Position numbers and translations under genes: made by a program. The notes under the pieces were generated by a model that was not told the DNA's origin, did not search any database, and saw nothing but the letters and a program-made list of their open reading frames with translations. A stretch of DNA of 61,079 bases from Mayfieldus sp038040285 (GTDB lineage Bacteria; Actinomycetota; Thermoleophilia; Solirubrobacterales; 70-9): the NCBI GenBank assembly GCA_038040285.1, contig JBBPIN010000013.1, forward strand, positions 1 through 61,079. The letters run 5' to 3'. Shown here piece by piece: positions 34,036 to 42,196 of this stretch (positions are counted from its first letter, which is position 1; each line of letters begins with the position of its first letter).

Positions 34036-35540
34036 GCCAAGAGGGCGTGGACCTGCGGGACCCGGAGGCCAGCGAGCGCTTCGAGGCCGAGCATCCGGAG
34101 GAGGCGCTGCGCCGCCGCGACTTCCTCGCCCGCACCGCGGCCCTTGCCGGTGGGGTCTCGCTGGCGGGCATGCTGTCGCCCGACCAGCTGGTCAGCGCCG
34201 CTGCGCGCATCCAGCAGCGGGTCAAACTGCCCAGCCCGCGCACCATGCCGATCGACACCTTCGTGGTGCTGATGATGGAGAACCGCTCCTTCGATCACTA
34301 CTTCGGCTGGCACCCGAGGGCGGACGCCCACAACGCGGGCCTCACCTATCCGGACGCAAACGGCAACCCGGTCGGCACCCATCATCTGACCCCGGACTTC
34401 CAGGGCTGCGCGTTCCGCGACCCCGATCACTCCTGGTATGGCGGGCGGCACCAGTACGACGGCGGCCGGATGGACGGCTTCGTGCAGGGCAACGCGGCCG
34501 GGACCAGCAGCGACTCATACGCCGCCGCCTACTACCTCAAACAGGACCTCGGGTTCATCCCATATGCCGCCGACGCCTTCCAGCTCTACGATCGGTTCCA
34601 CTGCTCGATCATGGCCTCGACCTATCCCAACCGCCACTATATGTGGTCGGCGCAGTCGGGCGGCCAGAAGGACAACCAGACGCAGTCCAACAGCTGGGAG
34701 ACGATCTTCGATCGCGCGCTATCGAAGGGCGTCAGCGCGACCTACTTCAACTCCGACCTGCCGGTCTCGGCGCTGTACGGGTCCCGGGGGCTGTCCTGGA
34801 CCCAGCCTGTGGCCAACTACTACCAACGGGCGGCGAACGGGACACTTTCCAACATCAACTACGTCGACCCGGCGTTCTACGACGGCGGTGGCGGCGACGG
34901 CGTCTCAGGCGACGAACATCCGCACGGCGACGTGCGGATCGGGCAGGCCTTCATGTCGGACGTCGTGCACGCCTTCATCGACTCGCCGCAGTTCAAGCGC
35001 GGGGCGCTGTTCATCGTCTACGACGAGTGGGGAGGGTTCTTCGACCACGTGGCTCCTCACTTCGTCCCCGACGGCCGTGGCAGCCGAAACCTCTATGAGA
35101 ACTTCGGCATGACCGGGTTCCGAATTCCAGCCGTGGTCGTCTCGCCGTATGTGAAGCGGGGCGTCGTGAACCACTCATTCGCGACGTTCGAGTCGATCCT
35201 GAAGCTGATCGCCTACAAGTTCGGGCTCGGCTACCTCAACAAGCGCCACCGCTACGCGACCAACATCGGGCGAACGTTCGACTGGGAGACGCCCAACTTC
35301 AACCGGCCCAACATCCCCGATCCTCAGACGATTGCGGCGACGCCATGCTCGCTGCAGCTGATTCGGGAGGAGGATCGGGCGCAGCGCCACAAGCCGCACG
35401 ACCTGCTCGACCTGGAGACTTCGGGCCTGCTCGACCGGCTCGGCTACGACGTCAAGCGGCCGACCTACGCGCGCATCTTCCGTAACCCGGACAGCTTCCG
35501 CCGGGCGCTGCGCCAGAGCACGCGCTACAAGAGCGGTTAG
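34032..35540 (+). CDS. Tat-exported phospholipase C/phosphoesterase family protein
   Basis: A 502-residue member of the phosphoesterase family of phospholipase C and acid phosphatase AcpA. A twin-arginine signal, RRRDFLARTAALAGGVSLAG (about 27-46), exports it folded. The metal/active-site strand is FVVLMMENRSFDHYFGWHP (Glu-Asn, Asp-His); further motifs are HCSIMASTYPNRHYMWSAQ, DEHPHGDVRIGQAF, FIVYDEWGGFFDHVAPH and GFRIPAVVVSPYVKRGVVNH. Phosphatidylcholine-type or other phosphate diesters are likely substrates. It is coupled to the calcium-binding repeat protein upstream. Confidence 0.92.
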   Translation: MSQEGVDLRDPEASERFEAEHPEEALRRRDFLARTAALAGGVSLAGMLSPDQLVSAAARIQQRVKLPSPRTMPIDTFVVLMMENRSFDHYFGWHPRADAHNAGLTYPDANGNPVGTHHLTPDFQGCAFRDPDHSWYGGRHQYDGGRMDGFVQGNAAGTSSDSYAAAYYLKQDLGFIPYAADAFQLYDRFHCSIMASTYPNRHYMWSAQSGGQKDNQTQSNSWETIFDRALSKGVSATYFNSDLPVSALYGSRGLSWTQPVANYYQRAANGTLSNINYVDPAFYDGGGGDGVSGDEHPHGDVRIGQAFMSDVVHAFIDSPQFKRGALFIVYDEWGGFFDHVAPHFVPDGRGSRNLYENFGMTGFRIPAVVVSPYVKRGVVNHSFATFESILKLIAYKFGLGYLNKRHRYATNIGRTFDWETPNFNRPNIPDPQTIAATPCSLQLIREEDRAQRHKPHDLLDLETSGLLDRLGYDVKRPTYARIFRNPDSFRRALRQSTRYKSG

Positions 35541-35566
35541 CGCAGCCCGTGTTCAGAAACGATGAA

Positions 35567-35638
35567 GCCCGGAGCGGGAATCGAACCCGCAACCTCCGCT
35601 TTACAAGAGCGGTGCTCTACCAATTGAGCTATCCGGGC
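35567..35638 (-). tRNA. tRNA-Thr (anticodon TGT)
   Basis: A full 72-base cloverleaf on the minus strand: acceptor GCCCGGA with TCCGGGC, D-arm GCTC/GAGC, anticodon stem CCGCT/AGCGG with loop CTTGTAA, T-arm GCGGG TTCGATT CCCGC. CCA is not encoded. The reconstructed stop codon of the endonuclease pseudogene lies inside its 5' end. Confidence 0.96.
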
Positions 35639-36040
35639 AGCTCGTAATCACCGGCCCAGTGGATGCCTCGGGCCTGATTGTTGAGGGTGGGGTCACACCT
35701 AAGCGCATGTAGCCGGAGGCGACCCCATCCACGGGGACAGCATAGATCCGCTCGGTGTCGGCGCAATACACGAGGAATAGATCTGCTTCATCCGTGTAGT
35801 CGCGTGCCACCGTCCGGTTCATGTTCGACTGCACGCTCTGAGTGTTGAAGAGGATTACGCCCCGCCGCAAGCGGCCGGTCTTGCACTGCGCGCGGACGAA
35901 TTCCCCGTCGATGTCCACGACGAGGTCCTACCGCTGATTGATGCCGAACGGGACCAGAAGCCGATACCCGCGCCGAACCGGCTCGGCCAGGATGATGGCC
36001 TCTGTGCGTTGACCGACTTCGACGGGGTGGTCGCTGAGAG
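35629..36040 (-). pseudogene. PD-(D/E)XK homing-endonuclease-like gene, broken
   Basis: On the minus strand HPVEVGQRTEAIILAEPVRR, GYRLLVPFGINQR, then TAG at 35930-35928, then DLVVDIDGEFVRAQCKTGRL and ADLFLVYCADTERIYAVPVD. This matches the small PD-(D/E)XK endonuclease family that includes the intron-encoded I-Ssp6803I; the catalytic Asp and QxK are kept. The TAG stands where relatives carry Tyr (NQRYDLV). A frameshift near 35685 hides the true C-terminus, which resumes as QARGIHWAGDYELPG and stops inside tRNA-Thr. No normal start codon is visible. It is a decayed mobile endonuclease gene. Confidence 0.75.
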
Positions 36041-36131
36041 TGGGTGCGCTCTTCGTAAGCGTAAGCGCGGTCAACCGCCGCACTGTAGCCAGCAAGCCCG
36101 TACCAGATGCACGCGAAACGTCTCAAATTTG

Positions 36132-36165
36132 GAACAAGCGCTCTGGCCAACTGAGCTACTCCGGC
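36132..36165 (-). pseudogene. 5' half of a tRNA, cut at the anticodon loop
   Basis: The minus strand reads GCCGGAG TA GCTC AGTTGGCCA GAGC G CTTGT and then departs from any tRNA. The acceptor 5' strand, D-arm and 5' anticodon stem are perfect, but no complementary anticodon stem, T-arm or acceptor 3' strand follows. The break is at the position where group I introns enter tRNA genes. The lost anticodon cannot be read. Confidence 0.75.
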
Positions 36166-36255
36166 GAATTTGGCATACGGAAAATCGACTATTGGTCCAC
36201 AATGATTTCAATGGAGCGCTCAAGGATCTATGACACCTGCCGATTGGGTGCCTAC

Positions 36256-36327
36256 GCCCACCTAGCTCAATCGGAAGAGCACTCGACTTGTAACCGAGAG
36301 GGTCCTGGTTCAAATCCAGGGGTGGGC
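36256..36327 (+). tRNA. tRNA-Thr (anticodon TGT), divergent copy
   Basis: A 72-base cloverleaf: acceptor GCCCACC/GGTGGGC, D-arm GCTC/GAGC, anticodon stem CTCGA/CCGAG with one A-C mismatch next to loop CTTGTAA, T-arm CCTGG TTCAAAT CCAGG. Same anticodon as the gene at 35567-35638 but very different stems, so not a recent duplicate. CCA is not encoded. Confidence 0.93.
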
Positions 36328-36350
36328 TCTTTCCGGCAGGCGATGCTCCG

Positions 36351-37295
36351 ATGAAGCTCGAGGGCATCCACCACATCACGGCGATCACCGAGAACGCCCA
36401 GCGCAACCTCGACTTCTACGCGGGCGTACTCGGTCTGAGGCTGGTCAAGAAGACGGTCAACCAGGACAACCCGACCGTCTACCACCTCTTCTACGCCGAC
36501 GAGAAGGGCGACCCCGGTTCCGACCTCACCTTCTTCGAGTACCCAGGCGTGCCCGAGGGACGCGCCGGGGCGGGGATGATCCACAGGATCGTCTGGCGGG
36601 TCGGGTCCGAGGATTCGATCGCCTTCTGGCAGGAGCGTCTTTCGGGCCACGGGACCGAATCCGAGCTGCACAACGGGCGGTTGCACTTCTCCGACCCGGA
36701 GGGGCTGGGGCACGAGCTCGTGGTGGTCGACGTCGACGACGAACCGCTGATCGCCGACCATCCTGAGGTTCCCGCCGAACTCGCCCTGCAGGGCTTTCAC
36801 GCCGCCCGCGCCTACAGCCAGGCGCCCGAAGCGAGCCGCTCGCTACTCGAGGATGCCCTCCAGTTCACCCCGTACGGCGATGCGGAGTTTGCCCAATCGG
36901 GCGCCGGGTGGCAGACGCGTGGCGACCGCCGCGGTGGCCTCTGGGCCTACGACGTGTCGCCGAGCGAACCCGGCATCCAGGGCGCGGGGACCGTGCACCA
37001 CATCGCCTGGGCCTCGGAGGTGGAGGAGCACCTGGCGTGGCGCGAACGGGTGATCGAGGGCGGCGCCTCGCCGACCCCGGTGATCGACCGCTTCTACTTC
37101 CGCTCGATCTACTTCCGCGAGCCGAGCGGGGTGCTGTTCGAGATCGCCACGCTCGGGCCCGGCTTCACCGTCGACGAGCCACTCGAGCACCTGGGCGAGA
37201 AGCTCTCGCTGCCGCCCGACTACGAGCACCTGCGCGCCGAGGTGGAGCCGAGGCTGCAGCCGATCACCAACCCGAGGGTCGCCGCGGCGCGTTGA
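36351..37295 (+). CDS. Ring-cleaving dioxygenase, glyoxalase/VOC family (MhqO-like)
   Basis: A 314-residue two-module vicinal-oxygen-chelate protein. Module 1 begins LEGIHHITAITENAQRNLDF YAGVLGLRLVKKTVN in the usual order; module 2 has GTVHHIAWASEVEEHLAWRE and ends SGVLFEIATLGPGF. His8, the His of VHHIA and the Glu of LFEIA are the expected metal ligands of extradiol dioxygenases acting on hydroquinone-type rings. It overlaps the next gene (TTGA), which is a maleylacetate-reductase-like enzyme, so the pair likely forms a ring-cleavage route. Confidence 0.88.
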   Translation: MKLEGIHHITAITENAQRNLDFYAGVLGLRLVKKTVNQDNPTVYHLFYADEKGDPGSDLTFFEYPGVPEGRAGAGMIHRIVWRVGSEDSIAFWQERLSGHGTESELHNGRLHFSDPEGLGHELVVVDVDDEPLIADHPEVPAELALQGFHAARAYSQAPEASRSLLEDALQFTPYGDAEFAQSGAGWQTRGDRRGGLWAYDVSPSEPGIQGAGTVHHIAWASEVEEHLAWRERVIEGGASPTPVIDRFYFRSIYFREPSGVLFEIATLGPGFTVDEPLEHLGEKLSLPPDYEHLRAEVEPRLQPITNPRVAAAR

Positions 37296-38302
37296 GCGGC
37301 GACGGCGCCTCGTTTACCTGGCGCGACGCCAACCGCACGGTCCTATTCGGGCAGGGAGCGGTGGAGGGCGCGCCCGGCACCCTGGCCGAGCACGGGTTCG
37401 AGGAATTCGATCTGCTTTCCACTCCGCGGGCCATGGCCGAGGCCAATCAGCTGGCGGCAGCGGCCGCGGCCGTCCACGAAGTGGCGCCGGGCGGCGTGCC
37501 CGAGGCGGCGGCGGCGCTTCTCGGCCACGCCTCCTCGCCGGCGCTGGTCGCCCTCGGCGGCGGGCGGGTGATCGACGCCGCGAAGGCGGTCGCCTCGGTG
37601 GAGGGTCAGACCGTGGCGGCGATCCCGACCACCCTCTCGGGGGCGGAGATGACCGGCGTCCATCGCTTCCCGGCCGGCGCCGAGGAGCGGGCCAAGGGCC
37701 TGGTTCGCCCCGAGCTGGTGATCGCGGATCCCGAGCCGATGACCAGCCAGCCCGAATCGCAGCTGCGCGCCAGCGCGATGAACGCGCTTGCACACGGAGC
37801 CGACTCTCTCTACACCCCGCTCGCCAACCCGGTCTCGAGGATGATCGCGCTGCGCGGCGCGCAGTTGATCGGCGAGGCGCTGGACCAGAGCCCCGACGAC
37901 CGCGACCGCTCCGCGCTGGCGCTCGGCGCGATCCTCTGCGGCTACGCGTTCGACTCCGCCCTGTTCGCGATCCACCATGTGATCTGCCAGACGCTGGTGC
38001 GCGAGCTCGGGGTCCCGCACGCGGAGACCAACGCGGCGATCCTGCCCCACGCGATCGCCTTCATGCGGGAACGGGCGCCGGTGCAGATCGGTGATCTGGC
38101 GAATGCCCTACACACCGACCCCGACTCGCTGCCGGACAGGATCGCCGAGCTCGGCCGTCCGCTCGGCCTCGGCGACCTCAGCGTTGACAAGGAGGGCCTG
38201 GAAAAGGTCCTCGACGAGATCGAGGCCCGTCCCCAGCTCGCCTTCACGCCCGACCCCCCGGACCGCGAGCAGCTTCGAACAATCATCGAAGCGGCCTGGT
38301 GA
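37292..38302 (+). CDS. Iron-containing alcohol dehydrogenase, maleylacetate reductase-like
   Basis: A 336-residue group III alcohol-dehydrogenase-fold protein. NAD-binding motif VALGGGRVIDAAKAVAS, then IPTTLSGAEMTGVHRFPAG, and the metal-ligand helices NALAHGADSLYTPLANPVSR and FAIHHVICQTLVRELGVPHA with conserved His. It fits maleylacetate reductases, which reduce the ring-cleavage product maleylacetate to 3-oxoadipate. The TTG start overlaps the dioxygenase stop, so both are coupled into one catabolic unit. Confidence 0.87.
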   Translation: MSGDGASFTWRDANRTVLFGQGAVEGAPGTLAEHGFEEFDLLSTPRAMAEANQLAAAAAAVHEVAPGGVPEAAAALLGHASSPALVALGGGRVIDAAKAVASVEGQTVAAIPTTLSGAEMTGVHRFPAGAEERAKGLVRPELVIADPEPMTSQPESQLRASAMNALAHGADSLYTPLANPVSRMIALRGAQLIGEALDQSPDDRDRSALALGAILCGYAFDSALFAIHHVICQTLVRELGVPHAETNAAILPHAIAFMRERAPVQIGDLANALHTDPDSLPDRIAELGRPLGLGDLSVDKEGLEKVLDEIEARPQLAFTPDPPDREQLRTIIEAAW

Positions 38303-38389
38303 CCACCTGCGGCTGGTCCCTAGGCACGAGCAACTAGCAACTAGCAACTCAGCCTGTAACACCGCCTGACCCCTCGTGTAGCCCAGTAC
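38303..38389. repeat. Short tandem repeat in intergenic gap
   Basis: Three copies of a seven-base unit, AGCAACT, run in tandem at about 38330-38350 between the reductase gene and the PlsC-GpsA gene. No gene or clear terminator is present. The unit is probably a slippage product. Confidence 0.6.
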
Positions 38390-40054
38390 ATGGGCGAGGA
38401 CCCCCTCCTGCGCTACCACGAATACACGCGCAAGCACAGCGTCAATTGGGCGATGTACCTGCTCGCGCGGGGCATCCTGCAGCCGGCCCTCTGGATTTGG
38501 CTGCGGCTCTCGAAGGGGGGTCGCAAGCACGCTCGGGTCAAGGGGGCGCTGATCGTCGCCTCCAACCACCGCAGCTTCCTCGACCCGTTCGTGATCGGGG
38601 CTTCGCTTCCGTGGCGAAAGCCGATGTGTTACGTCGGCAAGCGGGAGCTGTTCGAGAAGCGCTGGCAGGGATGGCTGCTCTCGCGTTGCGGCGCGTTTCC
38701 GATCCGACGCGGCGAGTCCGACGAGGACGCGATGACCACCGCGCGGATGGTCCTGGAACGCGGTGGAACGGTCTGCATCTTCCCCGAGGGCACGCGGATC
38801 CGATCCGGCTCGCTGTCGACCCCGAAGCGCGGGGTCGGGCGGCTCGCCCTTCAGACCGGCGCTCCGGTGCTGCCGGTGGCCGTGAACGGAACCGAGCGGG
38901 TCCGCCGCGGTTGGCGGATCCGTCCGCGCAAGGTGAGGATCCGCATGGGCCGCCCGATCACCTTCCCGCGCTCCGACCAGCCCTCGCCGGCCCTGGCGGC
39001 GACGGTGACGGCGCGCATCTGGCCCAGCGTCGAGTTGCAGTGGGAGGACCTGGGCGGTCTGCCGCCGGTGCGTCGCGCCGCCGTGATTGGCGCCGGCAGC
39101 TGGGGCACCGCCGTCGCCGTGCTGCTCGCGCGCGGTGGGCTCGAGGTCCAGCTCGGTACCCGCAGCCCCGAACAGGCGAAGACGATGGAGGAGGCGCGGG
39201 TCAACGAGCGCTATCTGCCCGAGGTGCGGCTGCCGGAATCGCTACAGGTCAAGCGCGCCTCCGAGATCGAGCTCGCCGGACTCGATCTGGTCTGCCTCGC
39301 GGTCCCGTCGAAGGCGCTGCCGCAGGCGGTCGGCTCGATCGCCGACCGGATCGGCGAACGCACGGCGATCCTGCTGCTCAGCAAGGGGATGGTCGCGCCC
39401 CAGGGCGAGCTTCCGAGCGAGTACGTGGGCGGGCGGGTCCGCGCCCGCGCGATCGCCAGCCTCGGCGGCCCAGCTCACGCACGCGAGGCCGTCTCCGGCT
39501 CCGCGGCGCTGGTGCTCGGTTCCGCCGACCCCGACCTGCGGGCCCAGCTCGGCGAGGTGTTCGACCGCGCCGGCCTCGTCTGCGAGCGCTCCGGGGACGC
39601 CTTCGGGGTCGAGATGGCGGGTGCCGCCAAGAACGCCGCCGCCCTCGCCGCCGCCGCCGCCCAACCGCACGGTCTGAACGCGGCCGGGATCGCCGCCGGG
39701 GAGATCTGGCGCGAGTGCGTGGAATACGCGACGTCCCGTGGGGCGAGGCTGGAGACCTTCATCGGCCTCGCGGGAGTAGGTGACCTGACGGCGACGGTGC
39801 TCGCGCCGGGCAGCCGCAACCGTCGCGCCGGAGAGCTGCTGGGCGCCGGCATGCCCGCCGATCAGATCCGCGCCGAGATCGGCCAGGCTTCGGAGGGGCT
39901 CGATTCCGTGCCCCTGATCGCCGAGACGATTTCGGCCTCGGGGATCGAGGCGGAGGGGCTTCAGGGGCTTGCGGCGCTGATCGAGGGCAGGATTGGAACC
40001 GACGAGTGGGTCGCGGGATTGCGCCGTGCAGAGCGCTCCCGCCGGGCCGCCTGA
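38390..40054 (+). CDS. Fusion of 1-acylglycerol-3-phosphate acyltransferase (PlsC-like) and glycerol-3-phosphate dehydrogenase (GpsA)
   Basis: A 554-residue two-enzyme protein. Residues about 10-215 are a PlsC-like acyltransferase with the catalytic NHRSFLD motif (His60, Asp65), IRRGESDEDA and FPEGTR (131-136). Residues about 226-554 are NAD(P)-dependent G3P dehydrogenase with GAGSWGTAVAVLLARGG (234-250), NERYLPEVRLPESLQV, LLSKGM, the catalytic Lys in AGAAKNAAALAAA and EGLDSVPLIAE. There is no stop or start between them; the join (SVELQWEDLGGLPPVRRAAV) is short. The protein would both make glycerol 3-phosphate and acylate a later intermediate of phosphatidic acid synthesis. Confidence 0.93.
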   Translation: MGEDPLLRYHEYTRKHSVNWAMYLLARGILQPALWIWLRLSKGGRKHARVKGALIVASNHRSFLDPFVIGASLPWRKPMCYVGKRELFEKRWQGWLLSRCGAFPIRRGESDEDAMTTARMVLERGGTVCIFPEGTRIRSGSLSTPKRGVGRLALQTGAPVLPVAVNGTERVRRGWRIRPRKVRIRMGRPITFPRSDQPSPALAATVTARIWPSVELQWEDLGGLPPVRRAAVIGAGSWGTAVAVLLARGGLEVQLGTRSPEQAKTMEEARVNERYLPEVRLPESLQVKRASEIELAGLDLVCLAVPSKALPQAVGSIADRIGERTAILLLSKGMVAPQGELPSEYVGGRVRARAIASLGGPAHAREAVSGSAALVLGSADPDLRAQLGEVFDRAGLVCERSGDAFGVEMAGAAKNAAALAAAAAQPHGLNAAGIAAGEIWRECVEYATSRGARLETFIGLAGVGDLTATVLAPGSRNRRAGELLGAGMPADQIRAEIGQASEGLDSVPLIAETISASGIEAEGLQGLAALIEGRIGTDEWVAGLRRAERSRRAA

Positions 40055-40073
40055 GCGGGGGTACGCTTGCTCC

Positions 40074-40643
40074 GTGGCAGAGGAAAAGATCGAAGCCGGC
40101 CCACCAACGGACCCGGTCGCGAAGGCGGAGATGGATCGCGCCTTCGAGGACCTCTACAGGGCCCACCTGCGCGACGTGTACTCCTATGCCTACTACAGGG
40201 TCGGCAACCATCACGACGCCGAGGACCTCACCGAGCAGGCGTTCCTACAGGCCTACCGACATTTCGACCGGGCAAGGCGGGAGTCGGACGGCAGGCCGCT
40301 GCGGCCCTGGCTGATCCGCATCGCCCACAACCTCGCCTCCAACTACTTCCGCGACCGGTCGCGGCGCCCGCAGACGCCGCTGGACAGCGCCGATCCGATC
40401 TCGGCACCGCACGGCACCGAGGCCCTGGTCGAGGGGCGCGAGGAGCTGCGCAACGTGATGGCCGGGCTGCAGCACCTTCCCGACGATCGTCGCGAGGCGT
40501 TGATCATGCGGTTCGCGCTGGGCATGGACAACCGCGAGATCGCGCGCGCCCTGGGTCGCACCGACGGGGCTACCAAGGTGCTGATCCACCGCGCGATCAA
40601 GCAGCTTCAAGAGCAGATGGACGAGGAGGCGGGCGATGACTGA
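40074..40643 (+). CDS. ECF-type RNA polymerase sigma factor
   Basis: A 189-residue sigma factor with only regions 2 and 4. Region 2 includes FEDLYRAHLRDVYSYAYYRV, HHDAEDLTEQAFLQAYRHFD and LRPWLIRIAHNLASNYFRDR; region 4 has LQHLPDDRREALIMRFALGM and NREIARALGRTDGATKVLIH. GTG 40074 is used. Its end overlaps the next gene by 8 bases; that gene is probably its membrane partner. Confidence 0.92.
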   Translation: MAEEKIEAGPPTDPVAKAEMDRAFEDLYRAHLRDVYSYAYYRVGNHHDAEDLTEQAFLQAYRHFDRARRESDGRPLRPWLIRIAHNLASNYFRDRSRRPQTPLDSADPISAPHGTEALVEGREELRNVMAGLQHLPDDRREALIMRFALGMDNREIARALGRTDGATKVLIHRAIKQLQEQMDEEAGDD

Positions 40644-40962
40644 GCACGCAGTGGAGCGACTGCTCGCGGACGCGTTGAGGCCGATCGAGCCCCCTGAGAG
40701 ACTCTCGGGCAGGCTCGAAGAGACCTTCTCCGCGGTTGCCGAGGCCGCGGCAAACGAGCTCTCCGACTGGGCCGAGGCGCTGACCGAGTCAGAGCTGGAG
40801 GCGCTGCGCGACCCCCGCAACTGGGTGCGGCCGGCGATTGCGGTCACCGCCGGCGGGGTCGCCACCGGGGCTCTGGTGCTGTTCGAGCTGCGCCGTCGCA
40901 GCCGTCAGCGCAGTGGCGGCGGGCTACGGGGGCTGACGGACGAGCTGCGTTCGCGGCTGTAA
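40636..40962 (+). CDS. Small one-helix membrane protein, putative partner of the ECF sigma factor
   Basis: A 108-residue protein with a soluble acidic N-terminal half (MTEHAVERLLADALRPIEPP) and one membrane helix (about 73-93, WVRPAIAVTAGGVATGALVL), then a basic tail. It lacks the zinc HxxxCxxC motif of classical anti-sigma factors. The 8-base overlap with the sigma gene suggests it is a regulator of that factor, but this is inference from context. Confidence 0.7.
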   Translation: MTEHAVERLLADALRPIEPPERLSGRLEETFSAVAEAAANELSDWAEALTESELEALRDPRNWVRPAIAVTAGGVATGALVLFELRRRSRQRSGGGLRGLTDELRSRL

Positions 40963-41042
40963 TTCGTCACTCGTCATTTGTCACTCGTGGTTTGGGCCCT
41001 AGCCCGAATGACGAATGCCGAATGCCGAATGCCGAACGACTC
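40963..41042. repeat. Intergenic short repeats, partly inverted
   Basis: The gap between two convergent genes holds GTCACTCGT twice on the left and GAATGCC three times on the right; ATTCGTCA and TGACGAAT form inverted arms. It could act as a bidirectional terminator, but there is no U-run. Confidence 0.5.
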
Positions 41043-41456
41043 CTAGGTCGCCGGTGCGGTCCGAGTCCTCGCGACCGCGGGTGTTGCCAGCCCCGCCCCG
41101 ACCCCGAGCACGCCGAGGATGACGTGCAGGAAGTTGTCCTCGGTGTTCACCGGGATGAAGCCAAGGATCGAGTGGCCGTCGCCGATGATGAATCCCCAGA
41201 TCGCGATCGCGATGTACACGACCCCGAGGCCGAGCGCATACTGGCGGGCCGCATAGCCCGCAGCCAGCAGGCCCAAGCCCCCGGTGACGATGTGGACGAT
41301 GTTGTGCCACCCGTTGACGTTCAGGATCCCGAACACAGCGTCGACGTTGCCCGGGCTTCCGAACGACGAGCTGTAGAAGAACCCGATGATGCCGGCGATC
41401 ACGAGTGTGCCGCCGACCAACGTGGCGTACAACCTTGCTGGGCTTGAACCTTCCAT
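41043..41456 (-). CDS. DUF4383-family four-helix membrane protein
   Basis: A 137-residue membrane protein of the DUF4383 type with four likely helices: LYATLVGGTLVIAGIIGFFY, NGWHNIVHIVTGGLGLLAAG, ALGLGVVYIAIAIWGFIIGD and FLHVILGVLGVGAGLATP. The His residues of WHNIVHI and NFLHVI are typical. AGGAGGAA just before ATG 41456 fixes the start and excludes an upstream in-frame ATG. Function is unknown; relatives are often stress-induced. Confidence 0.87.
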   Translation of the reverse strand: MEGSSPARLYATLVGGTLVIAGIIGFFYSSSFGSPGNVDAVFGILNVNGWHNIVHIVTGGLGLLAAGYAARQYALGLGVVYIAIAIWGFIIGDGHSILGFIPVNTEDNFLHVILGVLGVGAGLATPAVARTRTAPAT

Positions 41457-41614
41457 AGTTCCTCCTGGTGGAGTTGCTCCTGTTGATCTTTTCGCGCCAG
41501 GCGGACGAATCGTGATGATCCGCACCACGCCGGGGACCGTAGGGTGAGTTGGACGTTCATACGCGATAGCGGCGCGCCCGGATCAGGGCACCCGCGACAC
41601 GGGGAAACCAGGCA

Positions 41615-42196
41615 GTGGCCATAGACAAGAAGAGGGCGGAGCGCCTCGGCGACGAGGAACTGATGCCCCTGGTCGCGGGGAAGGACCCGGAGGCATTCGA
41701 GGTCTTCTACGACCGCCACGGCGGGGCCGCTTACTCGGTCGCCTACCGGATCGTGGGCGATCGCTCCAGCGCCGAGGACGTGACCCAGGAGGCGTTCCTC
41801 TCGATCTGGCGCAGTGGCGCCCGCTATGACCGCGCGCGGGGCAGCGTTCGGTCCTGGATGCTGGGAATCGTCCGCAACCGCGCCATCGACGCCCTGCGCC
41901 GCCAGTCCGGACGCGCCCCGAAGCTGGACTTCGACGACGAGGCGGCGCTCGAGCAGCGTCCCTCGCCAGACTTCACCGACGAGCAGGCGCTTCAGCGCGA
42001 CTCGGCGCGACAAGTGCGCGGGGCGCTCAGCGAGCTTCCCAGCGAGCAGTCGAAGGTGATCCAGCTCGCCTACTTCGGCGGCTTCAGCCACTCGGAGATC
42101 GCCGAGATGCTGAGCATGCCGCTGGGCACCGTCAAGGGCCGGATGCGGCTCGGGATCGAGAAGATCCGCACCCAGCTGGCGGAGGGGATCCCATGA
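41615..42196 (+). CDS. ECF sigma factor, SigK/RpoE-like
   Basis: A 193-residue ECF sigma factor. Region 2: FEVFYDRHGGAAYSVAYRIV, SAEDVTQEAFLSIWRSGARY, GSVRSWMLGIVRNRAIDALR; region 4: LSELPSEQSKVIQLAYFGGF and EIAEMLSMPLGTVKGRMRLG. GTG start. Its last four bases overlap the ATG of the anti-sigma factor, the usual coupling of such pairs. It is transcribed divergently from the DUF4383 gene, which could be a target. Confidence 0.94.
   Translation: MAIDKKRAERLGDEELMPLVAGKDPEAFEVFYDRHGGAAYSVAYRIVGDRSSAEDVTQEAFLSIWRSGARYDRARGSVRSWMLGIVRNRAIDALRRQSGRAPKLDFDDEAALEQRPSPDFTDEQALQRDSARQVRGALSELPSEQSKVIQLAYFGGFSHSEIAEMLSMPLGTVKGRMRLGIEKIRTQLAEGIP

Noticed and set aside
35705..35730. GCCGGAG-like bases as the missing 3' acceptor strand of the split tRNA
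   Set aside because: The bases encode the conserved end of the endonuclease (PVDGVASGY), and no T-arm precedes them.
36009..36233. Plus-strand 74-codon frame across the split tRNA
   Set aside because: It is opposite the endonuclease remnant and tRNA half; no protein-like sequence.
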